This document shows, one piece after another, positions 17,762-26,548 of a stretch of 64,000 nucleotides of DNA. Both the position numbers and the translations under genes were made by a program. Within the stretch, counting starts at the first letter, position 1. Every line of letters begins with the position of its first letter. Origin of the DNA: JAKJGA01 sp029554345 (GTDB taxonomy: Bacteria; Spirochaetota; UBA4802; JAFGJZ01); contig DAOPBR010000001.1 in the NCBI GenBank assembly GCA_035395685.1, positions 112,745 through 176,744 on the forward strand, read 5' to 3'. Below the pieces are notes generated by a model. That model ran no database searches. It saw nothing but the letters and a program-made list of their open reading frames with translations, and was not told where the DNA came from.

Positions 17762-18655
17762 ATGATAAAGCTTACAGATAAAAATGAACGCCAGGCTCTC
17801 CGCTTTATGGCGCCTTTTCTGATTCTAATGCTGGTTTTTACAGTTATAGTTTTCGGAATAGGTTTCCTGACAAGTCTTACCGATGCCCAGGGGATTAATC
17901 CGGGAAAAAACATCGGGCTACTGAACTTTAAAAACATTCTCAAAGACCCATATTTCTGGAACTCCGTTTATGTTTCATTTAAATTTGCAGCAGTATCAGT
18001 TGCAATTCAGATACCTGCTGCGTTTTTAATTTCTTTATGGATTGAAAGCCTCCCCTACAAGAAAACACAGAGTTTCCTTAAAGCCGCTTTTTTCATCCCT
18101 TCCCTGATTAATACTCTTGTAGCAGGAATACTATTCAGGCTGTTATTTTATGGAGAACAATGCATCGCCAATATTGTCATCGGATTTTTCGGAGGAAATC
18201 CTAACATGAACTGGCTTGATGATAAAACACTCGCCTTTCCGCTTCTTGTAATTGTTTCTTTCTGGCAATGTATCGGATTTCAAATTATATATTTTTCTGC
18301 CAATCTCAGATCACTTGATCAATCGCCTTATGAAGCTGCCAGAATAGACGGAGCCGGAAGAATAAGTATTCTGAAGAACATCACTCTGCCGCTTATGAAA
18401 CCCGCTTTGATTTTCATGACGATAACATCTGCAGTATCATCACTTCTGGTTTTTGACCTTATACTCGGTCTTTTCCAATACAATATTTACGACAATGTCA
18501 CCGGAATCATTCTCTATATCTACCTAAGAGCTTTTCAATGGGATCTCGAAATCGGTGCTGCAAGCGCAGCTGGATGGATTGCTTTTTTTCTTATTCTTGC
18601 AGTGAGCCTGCTTCAGCTTAAATTTCTCGGACTCGGTGAAAAACATGAAGATTGA
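17762..18655 (+). CDS. Sugar ABC transporter permease, MalF/UgpA type (CUT1)
   Basis: 297 aa. The ATG at 17762 is preferred over a TTG at 17756 because GAGG sits 9 bases before it. Six transmembrane segments are predicted. The cytoplasmic EAA loop, EAARIDGAGRISILKNITLP, is close to consensus and contacts the ATPase. The FFIPSLINTLVAGILFRLLFYG segment (split here from its neighbours) is typical of MalF-like subunits. The protein would pair with the permease domain encoded in the next gene. No substrate-binding protein or ATPase gene is adjacent; CUT1 systems often share a distant MsmK/UgpC ATPase. Confidence 0.92.
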   Translation: MIKLTDKNERQALRFMAPFLILMLVFTVIVFGIGFLTSLTDAQGINPGKNIGLLNFKNILKDPYFWNSVYVSFKFAAVSVAIQIPAAFLISLWIESLPYKKTQSFLKAAFFIPSLINTLVAGILFRLLFYGEQCIANIVIGFFGGNPNMNWLDDKTLAFPLLVIVSFWQCIGFQIIYFSANLRSLDQSPYEAARIDGAGRISILKNITLPLMKPALIFMTITSAVSSLLVFDLILGLFQYNIYDNVTGIILYIYLRAFQWDLEIGAASAAGWIAFFLILAVSLLQLKFLGLGEKHED

Positions 18656-20693
18656 AAACAGATTTTCAGGATTGGACGGGTTGCGCGCCGCAGCATGTCT
18701 ATTGGTAATATTACATCATGTCGCTCAGAGACTGGACATATATTCTCAGCATTTCATTCTTCAGCATATACAGCTCTTCTTTCTGATGGGAAACACCGGT
18801 GTAAGCTTTTTTTTCGTACTCAGCGGATTTCTCCTTTCCTATCCGTTCTGGAAAAACTATATTTCAAATCTTGATTTTCCTGACATATCAAATTATGCTA
18901 AAAGAAGAGCTGCACGCATAATTCCGGGCTATTACGCTTCATTCGCAGTAAGTATAATTCTTGCGCTGCTCTTTATTCCTGACATGGATTATTTTGCAAG
19001 AAGGCTTATCACGGGATTAACTTTCACTGCAGGATTTCATTACACAACTCTTTTTCCGTCATTCGTAAATTCACCTCTTTGGTCAATCAGCTTTGAAGTT
19101 TTTTCTTATTTGCTGATGCCCCTTTTTATGTTTGGTCTGTTCCGTCTTGCAGGAAAAAAAAGATCTTTCAAAAAAGGAATTATTTATTGGATATTTGCAT
19201 TAATTCTGATAATCGGAATAAATCAGCTGATACACATGTATCTTACTCCGGATAATGTCAAACGCGGCTGGGAATTCGGGGTCACAGGCGGATCTAAATG
19301 GTGGATGCCGAATTATAATCCTATAGGTTTTTTCGGACATTTCGCATTCGGAATAATTGCAAGCGGAATATCCGCTTACTTCATAAAGAATAAAAAGCTC
19401 AGAGACAGAATCGCCGATAAAAACATTTTCGACATTGCCTCAATAATAAGCTCCGCAGCCATAATAGGACTTTTATGCTATGTGCGCACCGAGGAAGAAT
19501 TCACTCACAGCATTCAGAAACAGCCTTATTACTTTCCATATCTGACAGCATTGATAGCAATACTCTCTGTTTCGCTCGTAAATTCAAGATTTACAGGAAA
19601 GTTATTTGATTCACGCTTTATGCGCTTTACAGCAAAAATATCTTTCGGACTTTACATCTGGCACTATGTAATAATAGCTTTGATTTCTTTCTATGTTCTT
19701 CCCGAATACATGAATTACATGGCAATTAAAGACTGGCGACTCTGGGCAGGTGCATCATTGTTGATGATTGTAATTTCATACGGTGCGGCAACACTTTCTT
19801 TTCATTTCATCGAAAAACCCTTTATCGATAGAATTCAAAATGTACGGGAAAAAGTATTTAAGTCCAAAAGAAAAATCAGGCCCGGGAAGCTTCTGAGTGC
19901 ATTTTTACTTTGCGTTCTCGCTCTCCTCTTCATTTTTCCGCTTTTATGGCTGCTTGACGCATCTCTTCGTCCGCCTCTCGAAGTAATGCAATCGCCTCCT
20001 GCAATTTTTCAGCAGTCTATATGGAAATCAATTGAAAGCTATACCAGAGATTCCTATCTGGCGGCATTCTGGCATTTTGATGTCGGCCGAGCTCTTTTCA
20101 ATTCAATAATTGTGTCTTCAGGAACAATTTTTTTAACGGCAATTGTGGTATCTTTATACGCATATGCTTTAGTGTTTATGGAATTCAAGCATAAGAAGTT
20201 TTTCCTGATTATTGCACTTTCGACTATGATGATACCTGCTAACGCGCTTATGATTCCGATGTACAAAGTCGCAAAAAATCTTCATCTTCTTAACAGCTGG
20301 TTCGGCCTGATACTTCCCGGTGCCGTCAGCGGATTCGGTGTATTTCTTTTACGGCAGTATTTTCTGAAAATTCCGTTAGCAGTAATCGAAGCAGCTCGTA
20401 TGGACGGAGCAGGACATTTGAGAATCTGGTGGCATATTATTCTTCCTCTTGCAAGACCCGCGCTTGCGGCACTTGCAATAATTCAGTTCAGAATAGTCTG
20501 GAATGATTTTCTAAATCCTGTAATAATCATGCGCGATGAAAAACTCATGACTCTTCCCGTCAGAATTCTATTGATAAACGACACCGGATCGGTCCTTGCG
20601 GCAGGTTTTATTTCAATAATAATACCATTGATTCTATTTTTAAAATTTCACAGACAGTTTACAGAAGGACTAACAGAAGGACTGCGCAAATGA
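18645..20693 (+). CDS. Fusion: acyltransferase-3 membrane protein + MalG-type sugar ABC permease
   Basis: 682 aa from the ATG at 18645 (a GTG at 18636 is also possible). Residues about 5-395 are a complete acyltransferase-3 (OafA/YrhL) domain: the opening GLDGLRAAACLLVILHH with the catalytic-type His, FFVLSGFLLSYPFW, the NSPLWSISFEVFSY motif and a closing HFIEKPF. After a short basic linker (KSKRKIRPGK), residues about 415-682 are a MalG/UgpE-type permease with the EAA loop EAARMDGAGHLRIWWHIILP. There is no stop, frameshift or repeated start at the junction near 19840. The protein overlaps the first permease by 11 bases. It would couple acyl transfer to a sugar or its carrier with transport through one polypeptide, an arrangement I do not know from other systems. 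Confidence 0.88.
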   Translation: MKIENRFSGLDGLRAAACLLVILHHVAQRLDIYSQHFILQHIQLFFLMGNTGVSFFFVLSGFLLSYPFWKNYISNLDFPDISNYAKRRAARIIPGYYASFAVSIILALLFIPDMDYFARRLITGLTFTAGFHYTTLFPSFVNSPLWSISFEVFSYLLMPLFMFGLFRLAGKKRSFKKGIIYWIFALILIIGINQLIHMYLTPDNVKRGWEFGVTGGSKWWMPNYNPIGFFGHFAFGIIASGISAYFIKNKKLRDRIADKNIFDIASIISSAAIIGLLCYVRTEEEFTHSIQKQPYYFPYLTALIAILSVSLVNSRFTGKLFDSRFMRFTAKISFGLYIWHYVIIALISFYVLPEYMNYMAIKDWRLWAGASLLMIVISYGAATLSFHFIEKPFIDRIQNVREKVFKSKRKIRPGKLLSAFLLCVLALLFIFPLLWLLDASLRPPLEVMQSPPAIFQQSIWKSIESYTRDSYLAAFWHFDVGRALFNSIIVSSGTIFLTAIVVSLYAYALVFMEFKHKKFFLIIALSTMMIPANALMIPMYKVAKNLHLLNSWFGLILPGAVSGFGVFLLRQYFLKIPLAVIEAARMDGAGHLRIWWHIILPLARPALAALAIIQFRIVWNDFLNPVIIMRDEKLMTLPVRILLINDTGSVLAAGFISIIIPLILFLKFHRQFTEGLTEGLRK

Positions 20694-20710
20694 CTTACAA
20701 AGGAGATAAT

Positions 20711-22246
20711 ATGAAAACAAGAAAAATTGCACTGCTTCTCTTAGCGGCTGGATGCTTTTTTACAGCCTGCACAAAATACCCGGCAGAATACAAAACTAAA
20801 GACATGTATTCTATAATGCTGAAAAACCCGGATAAAGCGATAGATTTCGCACGTTCCAGTGCAGAATTCTGGACTAAAACATATGACGATAAAAACGGCG
20901 GCTTCTTCACAATGGTTGCGCGAAACGGTGATGTTCTAGGCAATAATTACAAGTCTACATTATCTCAAAGCAGAATAATGTACGCCTTCTCTCGCGCTTA
21001 TATGCTGACAGGTGATAAAAAGTTTCTAAAGTACGCTAATTTTGCTGAAGATTTTATCAGAACAAAGTGTTATGACAAAGAACACGGCGGTTTTTATACT
21101 ACCGTTGATACAACCGGAAGAAATATCGATTTTACTTATGATATTCTTCTGAGTCAAAACAACAGACAGAGAGAGAAATGGTCATTCATGCAGCACTATG
21201 CTCTCTTAGGATATTCAGCACTTGTAGATGCTACCCGCAACGAAAAACATTTTGATTTTCTGATAAAATCACGCGCACTGCTCGACGAAAAACTATATGA
21301 CAATAGAAAAGGATACGAAGGATATTACGAATCAGCAGATTATGACTGGAGAAATCCGAGAGGTAAAGGATTTACCCCGACCATGGATTGCGTAACAACA
21401 CACGGTCTGTCTCTTTATCTTCTTACTAATGATGAGAAATATAAAGAAAGACTGATTTCCCTTGCGGATAATGTTATTAATCATATGTATCCTACGTCTC
21501 AATCAAGAAAAATCGGTTATGAAGAACAATATGATTCTGAATGGAGACCCAGAGATGAATCTTTCATTTTCATCGGCCATATGCTTAAAACTGCATGGTG
21601 TCTTCAGCGAGCGAATCTGATAAGTCCGAAAAATGAATATTCGGAAACAGCAGAAATAATTCTTCACAACATCAACGAAAAAGCATGGGACAACTCAAAC
21701 GGCGGACCATACAATTTCGCAGACAGCTTCGAAGGAGTTATTACCAATGATAATAAAAACTATTGGACTCTTGAGCAGGCAATCACCAGCGGACTTATCA
21801 ATTATTATGTGACGGGAAACACCTTGTACCTTAAAATGGCAGATGAGGCATGCGGATTTTTCGAGCGTTATACAATAGATAAGGAATACGGAGACATCTT
21901 TGATGAAGTTAAACCTGACGGGAAAAGACTTAAAACAGATGAAGATGAATATAAAGGGTCTTACTGGAAAAGCGCATATCATTCACTTGAAACAGCATAT
22001 TATATTTATCTGTACGGGAATCTTTATTTCCACAGGAAAAATGCAACACTGTATTATAACATCGAGAAATCTTCAAAGAAACGCGAGTTTCCGATGAATC
22101 CTGTTGAAGAAATTCAAAATCTCATTATCACAAAAGTCGAACACAATGGAAAAGATTACACTGATTATGATTCTAAAAAAAGAATTCTCAGAGTACCTGC
22201 GAACACTGAAGGCGAATTCAAAGTAACTTATTCGATTTCAAAATAA
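20711..22246 (+). CDS. Lipoprotein of the AGE (N-acylglucosamine 2-epimerase) alpha/alpha-barrel superfamily
   Basis: 511 aa. The ATG at 20711 is chosen because AAGGAG lies just upstream and a lipoprotein signal follows (ALLLLAAGCFFTAC, Cys at residue 20). Residues about 45-435 show repeated paired helices of an (alpha/alpha)6 barrel with WTKTYDDKNGGFFTMV, KWSFMQHYALLGYSAL, THGLSLYLLT and a late YHSLETAYYIYLYG, as in cellobiose/N-acylglucosamine 2-epimerases and related hydrolases. A beta-rich C-terminal domain follows. Export as a lipoprotein is unusual for an epimerase, so it may be a periplasmic or surface glycan-binding or lyase-type enzyme that feeds the adjacent permeases. It is the third gene of the operon. 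Confidence 0.8.
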   Translation: MKTRKIALLLLAAGCFFTACTKYPAEYKTKDMYSIMLKNPDKAIDFARSSAEFWTKTYDDKNGGFFTMVARNGDVLGNNYKSTLSQSRIMYAFSRAYMLTGDKKFLKYANFAEDFIRTKCYDKEHGGFYTTVDTTGRNIDFTYDILLSQNNRQREKWSFMQHYALLGYSALVDATRNEKHFDFLIKSRALLDEKLYDNRKGYEGYYESADYDWRNPRGKGFTPTMDCVTTHGLSLYLLTNDEKYKERLISLADNVINHMYPTSQSRKIGYEEQYDSEWRPRDESFIFIGHMLKTAWCLQRANLISPKNEYSETAEIILHNINEKAWDNSNGGPYNFADSFEGVITNDNKNYWTLEQAITSGLINYYVTGNTLYLKMADEACGFFERYTIDKEYGDIFDEVKPDGKRLKTDEDEYKGSYWKSAYHSLETAYYIYLYGNLYFHRKNATLYYNIEKSSKKREFPMNPVEEIQNLIITKVEHNGKDYTDYDSKKRILRVPANTEGEFKVTYSISK

Positions 22247-22291
22247 GAGAAATAAGCAATAGAACACCTTGATTACTCTTCATAATAAAAT

Positions 22292-22320
22292 AAAAAACGG
22301 GCATTTAAGCCCGTTTTTTA
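22292..22320. terminator. Bidirectional intrinsic terminator between convergent genes
   Basis: An 11-bp stem (AAAAAACGGGC with GCCCGTTTTTT) and 6-base loop lies about 45 bases after the AGE-lipoprotein gene. Its T-rich right arm includes the reverse-complemented stop of the opposing GH5 gene, so it serves both strands. Confidence 0.9.
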
Positions 22321-23355
22321 TTCTGCTATTTTCTTTTTAACAAATCTTCCGGATTCAGTAAGAAGTGAATTATTCCACTTTCCTGTAGGCTTTGCCTCAA
22401 CTTTCAAAGCAGATGCAGATTCCATTTTATTAAACAAAGACCAGTTGCACCAGCTAAGCTTGTGCTTATTCATAAAATCAATCCATATCAGGCTTTCTTC
22501 AATGTCAACAAAACCGTCGCCGTTATTTTCACACGTTCCCCATTCTGAAACAAAAATAGGAAGACCTTTTGAAATAGCACTTTCAGCTCTGTCTCTAAAT
22601 GTTTTTTTATGAGTCGCTGCATAAAAATGAAGAGCATATGCGACATTCTTTCCGTTTTTTACAGGAAACTCCGCTGCAATATCAACATCCTGTGACCATG
22701 ATGTAGTTCCGACGATTATTATATTGTCTGACCCATTTGCACGTATCGTTTCAATTACAGATTCGGAATATTTTCTTACATCCAACCATTGATCGTTTAT
22801 AGGTTCATTAAATATTTCAAAAATAACATTTGGGTATTGCCCGTATCCGGCAGCCATTTCAGCGAAAAATTTCTTGGATTCTTCGGTGTGACTGATAGCA
22901 TCATGATCATGCCAGTCGATAATTACGTAAATACCCTTTTCAATTGCCGCATCAAGAACTGTTTTCAGCTTATCAATTTCCCCGGAATTTTCAAGATAAC
23001 CGCCTTTGCTAACACCCATTGCAGCACGTATTACCGAGCATTTCCAATCATCAGCGAGAGTATTTACAACATCCTTATTCCAAAATCCGTTTGACCATTG
23101 ACTCCAAAACAAACTCATTCCCTTTAATTGAACGATGTTTCCGTTCTCATCACAAAGATTGACTCCTTTTATCTGAAGTTTTCCATATTTGGCCACAGGA
23201 GATCCCGCAGGAGGTTGAGGAATCTGAATAATACTCCTTTCCACAATCGGAATATTCTCTTTCTTTGGTTCATTTTCCTTTTTACATGATAAAAGCATAA
23301 CTACAGGCAAAAGCGAGCAGACAATTATAAATCGCTTTTTTAATGGAAATATCAT
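22318..23355 (-). CDS. Glycoside hydrolase family 5 lipoprotein (endoglucanase-like)
   Basis: 345 aa. The lipoprotein signal ends VVMLLSC with Cys at residue 24; a Lys/Glu/Pro-rich linker follows. The TIM-barrel domain starts at about residue 60 with GVNLCDENGNIVQLKGMSLFWSQW, typical of GH5 subfamily 2 cellulases. The acid/base Glu is in IFNEP (E184) and the nucleophile in FVSEWGTC (E271); IIDWHDHD and ALHFYAATHK carry the other active-site His and Tyr positions. It would cut beta-linked glucans or mannans at the cell surface. It converges on the sugar-permease operon, which could import the products. Confidence 0.92.
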   Translation of the reverse strand: MIFPLKKRFIIVCSLLPVVMLLSCKKENEPKKENIPIVERSIIQIPQPPAGSPVAKYGKLQIKGVNLCDENGNIVQLKGMSLFWSQWSNGFWNKDVVNTLADDWKCSVIRAAMGVSKGGYLENSGEIDKLKTVLDAAIEKGIYVIIDWHDHDAISHTEESKKFFAEMAAGYGQYPNVIFEIFNEPINDQWLDVRKYSESVIETIRANGSDNIIIVGTTSWSQDVDIAAEFPVKNGKNVAYALHFYAATHKKTFRDRAESAISKGLPIFVSEWGTCENNGDGFVDIEESLIWIDFMNKHKLSWCNWSLFNKMESASALKVEAKPTGKWNNSLLTESGRFVKKKIAE

Positions 23356-23549
23356 ATCAACCTTTATTTATTATATAACTAGTAATCACATAAAGAAGAT
23401 GCTTGTCAACGATTTTACCGTCCAGCCATACTGTATATTCTTTTAATAATTAATATAGAACAAATATAGTGATTTTGTTTAAGATAACTCAATCAAGTTT
23501 GAAGGCATTGATGCCGATAATAGTATAAGACATTTTTTACGGTAAAAAT

Positions 23550-24608
23550 ATGCGTTTTGTTCTTCTTTCTGATTTAGATCTTGGTTTATCAGATGATTTT
23601 CTTCCAGTATCGGATGAAGACCGTCTCAACACGCTCGAAAACTCTATCAAAGATTCATCTGATGCAGATGCAATACTTATTTCCGGCAATATTTTCACCA
23701 ACATTTCCAGTGAGTTAATAGATAAATTAAACAAAATTTTTGCAAATAGAAACGGAATAAACACTAAAATCATCATCCTTCTTACGGAAAAAGAAAGAAG
23801 AATGATGGAAGAATTTAATTTAAATATTGAATCGGTTGATAAGATATTCACAAAAGATAATGAACCTTTTCTAATTGAAAAAGGTAATGAAAAAATATAT
23901 TTTTACGGATCTTCCAGAAAAGATGATATTTTTCTAACAGATAAATGCGCAGATGACGGTTTTCATATCGGGTTGTTCAATTTAAACATTGAAGAATATG
24001 CAGAAAATGAAATCGAAATGAAAACATTTTTCAAAAAACTGCCACTTGATTTTTACGCACTCGGCGGAATCAGCACACCAAAAATATTTAAAGTTTCCGG
24101 CAAAATAATAGCGGCTTATCCGGGTCACGCCGAAGCTTCCTCAGCCGAAGAAAATTCTACAAAATATTCTTTAAACTTAGTGACATCAGATGATTCAATT
24201 TATGAAATAAAAAGATTACCCCTGAAAAGTACAAATTTTATATCATTAATCATTGATTGCGACAGCACTAATTTAAATGAAATCGAAACCATTGTCAATG
24301 AAGCAAAAAACACCGAAACACGCCTTTATATCAGATTTGACGGAATGAGAAATTTTCCATTAGATAAATTAAATCTGGGAGAAAAATATAAATCAGTCAA
24401 AATTGACGACAATTCTTTTCCATCATTAAAGCAGTTATCATCGGAAATTGAAACCAGCGGTATGTGGAAAGATTTTTTCGACTTGCTAAATTCAAAGCAA
24501 ATACCGGAAGATGTGGATATAAAAGAATTATCACGGATGATTTTTTGCATTATTAAAAACGGATCAATAATTTCGGAGGACTGGATTTGCGCTTTACTCA
24601 ATGCATAG
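23550..24608 (+). CDS. YhaO/SbcD-like protein lacking the phosphoesterase metal ligands
   Basis: 352 aa. The fold of an Mre11/SbcD/YhaO-type nuclease is recognisable: MRFVLLSDLDLG, ADAILISGNIF, KIIILLTEKE, HIGLFNLNIEEY and DFYALGGIST, each at the expected spacing, followed by an AAYPGHAEASS segment and a C-terminal cap. In active members these read DLHLG, GDIF, GNHD, FHxN and LGHIH. Here His to Asp, GD to GN, GNHD to TEKE, His to Asn and GHIH to GGIS leave almost no metal ligand. It is probably a non-catalytic partner of the SMC-like ATPase whose TTG start overlaps its last 22 bases. The alternative, a new metal site built from the substituted acids, cannot be excluded. Confidence 0.7.
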   Translation: MRFVLLSDLDLGLSDDFLPVSDEDRLNTLENSIKDSSDADAILISGNIFTNISSELIDKLNKIFANRNGINTKIIILLTEKERRMMEEFNLNIESVDKIFTKDNEPFLIEKGNEKIYFYGSSRKDDIFLTDKCADDGFHIGLFNLNIEEYAENEIEMKTFFKKLPLDFYALGGISTPKIFKVSGKIIAAYPGHAEASSAEENSTKYSLNLVTSDDSIYEIKRLPLKSTNFISLIIDCDSTNLNEIETIVNEAKNTETRLYIRFDGMRNFPLDKLNLGEKYKSVKIDDNSFPSLKQLSSEIETSGMWKDFFDLLNSKQIPEDVDIKELSRMIFCIIKNGSIISEDWICALLNA

Positions 24609-26548
24609 CTGCCAAAACCGGTGTTCTTGAAAATAAGATCATCAATTTTGACAATCCAATTACAATAATATACGGCGGAAATGAATCAGGAAAATCGCTT
24701 TTCGCAAAAGCTATGATAGATTCTGCCTTCGCAATACAAAAAGAAAACCGAATTTTATCCGAGGATATGTGGAGCAATCTTTATGTGAATATGACACTTG
24801 CGGGTGAAAATGAAAAAATGACTATTATCCGGAATGGAAGCAGTCTTATAACATTCGCAGATGTATCATCGGGCACCGGAAAAGAAGTTTATGCCGGTGA
24901 AACCGACATTACAAGGTTTTCAGATAAAATAAAATCACAGCAGAATCTTTCGGACTCCATGATTTGCCGCTTGATAACAACAATAACTCCGCAGATTTTT
25001 ATTGATGCTTCATTTATCTCTTCTCCATTCGAATCATTTCTTGAACCCTACTATAGCTACGACAATATTAACAAAATTGTATCCTTTTCTGAAGATAAAT
25101 TCATAGATATACACTCAAAACTAAAACGCAGTATTTATTCTGACCAAATTTCAACCAGAATAAACAACTCTTTTCTTTCTAATATCTTTTATCATGAAAA
25201 TGAAATTCAGAAAATAAAGAAAGAACTTCAGATATTTGATGTTCATTTTTCAAAGATTGATAAATTATCACAGGAATTATCAGAAATTAAAAACCGCAAT
25301 CAAAGTATTGAAAATGAACTTATTGAGATTGAAAGCAGAACAGCTTTTCTTCATAAATCCCAGGAAGCTCTAGCAAATGTTTTCATAATAGAAAGCAAAC
25401 TCAACGGACTTAAGAATTTTGTTGCATCCGAAGAAAGCAAAGTTTCATCAATAGAAGCAAAAAAACAAAAACTCAATGACAGATTTTCAAAATTTATAAA
25501 TCTGTCAGAAACACAAAGAAATAATCTCAATAACATTCAGCTTGCTTACAAGTATGCGATTGACGCAAAAGATTCATTGATCAAAAGATTAAAAACAATC
25601 GGAATACTGAAAAATTTGTGCTATGCGGCAACTGCTTCCTTTTTCTGCGCTTCACTGGCTTTTCCTCTAGCAGTCCATTTTTTTCATCAATATTTTGAAC
25701 AAATCAAGACACTTCATAAAATTCTAATTCCATCATCAGGATTATTTATATCTATACTTTCTATTGCAATACTGAAGTTCAGATTAAAAAAAGATATCAG
25801 CATTAAACTCTTCAATCAAAGAGTTGCGGAACTTAAAGAGATATTATCAAAAAGCGATATACCTGTATCATCGGAGCATTTCGAAGACATGTTTGAGTTT
25901 CTTCTTCAGTATTTCGAAGAATATTCGGAATTTCTTGAAAATGAAAATGAAATAGAAGACATTGAAAATTCCTTATTTCCTGAAGAAAAAATTAACAGCG
26001 TCAGACAGGAAATTCTTGATCTTGAGAAAAACAGAACTGCACTCCTGAAGTCTCTCGAAAGCATAAACGGTGAAAGAAACTCGAAAAATACCGCAATCAA
26101 TAAACAGATCGAGGGAAATGCAGAGAAAGTTTCAGTATTAAAAGATGAACTTGAAAGGAATATTGAAATTCTCAAAAGAATGAATGACGAACTTCAGGCC
26201 AGAGGCAAAGAAAGCAGTCAGAGCGAATCTCTAAATCAAAGAAAACTTTTTCACGAACAAAAACTTAAAAGTTTAAAATCATCACACCGNNNNNNNNNNN
26301 NNNNNNNNNNNNNNNNNNNNNNNNNNNNNNNNNNNNNNNNNNNNNNNNNNNNNNNNNNNNNNNNNNNNNNNNNNNNNNNNNNNNNNNNNCTTCCTTTAAT
26401 AATTGACGAACCCGCATCATATCTGGATAAGGGAAAAATTGATAAATTTTTCAGCATATTGTCGGAATTTTCATCTGAAAGGCAGATTATAATACTTACA
26501 TGCGATGATAAACTCTTTTCCGGCATAGGTCAAACGGTCAAATTCTGA
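24587..26548 (+). CDS. YhaN-like SMC-type AAA/ABC ATPase, interrupted by an assembly gap
   Basis: The start is TTG with GGAGG 7 bases upstream, overlapping the preceding gene. The N-terminus holds strand 1 and Walker A (GGNESGKS near residue 34). A long coiled coil follows, interrupted near residues 340-400 by two hydrophobic segments (TASFFCASLAFPLAVHFF and ILIPSSGLFISILSIAIL), the membrane anchor known from B. subtilis YhaN. After 100 undetermined bases (26290-26389) the C-terminus resumes with Walker B and D-loop (LPLIIDEPASYLD). The gap hides the signature motif, and frame continuity across it is not proven. With the preceding YhaO-like gene it forms a membrane-tethered SbcCD-like pair. 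Confidence 0.75.
   Translation: MRFTQCIAAKTGVLENKIINFDNPITIIYGGNESGKSLFAKAMIDSAFAIQKENRILSEDMWSNLYVNMTLAGENEKMTIIRNGSSLITFADVSSGTGKEVYAGETDITRFSDKIKSQQNLSDSMICRLITTITPQIFIDASFISSPFESFLEPYYSYDNINKIVSFSEDKFIDIHSKLKRSIYSDQISTRINNSFLSNIFYHENEIQKIKKELQIFDVHFSKIDKLSQELSEIKNRNQSIENELIEIESRTAFLHKSQEALANVFIIESKLNGLKNFVASEESKVSSIEAKKQKLNDRFSKFINLSETQRNNLNNIQLAYKYAIDAKDSLIKRLKTIGILKNLCYAATASFFCASLAFPLAVHFFHQYFEQIKTLHKILIPSSGLFISILSIAILKFRLKKDISIKLFNQRVAELKEILSKSDIPVSSEHFEDMFEFLLQYFEEYSEFLENENEIEDIENSLFPEEKINSVRQEILDLEKNRTALLKSLESINGERNSKNTAINKQIEGNAEKVSVLKDELERNIEILKRMNDELQARGKESSQSESLNQRKLFHEQKLKSLKSSHXXXXXXXXXXXXXXXXXXXXXXXXXXXXXXXXXXLPLIIDEPASYLDKGKIDKFFSILSEFSSERQIIILTCDDKLFSGIGQTVKF
26290..26389. 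other. Assembly gap of 100 N
   Basis: Exactly 100 undetermined bases inside the YhaN-like gene. A round 100 is a common placeholder for a gap of unknown size, so the true length and reading frame across it are not known. Confidence 0.98.
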
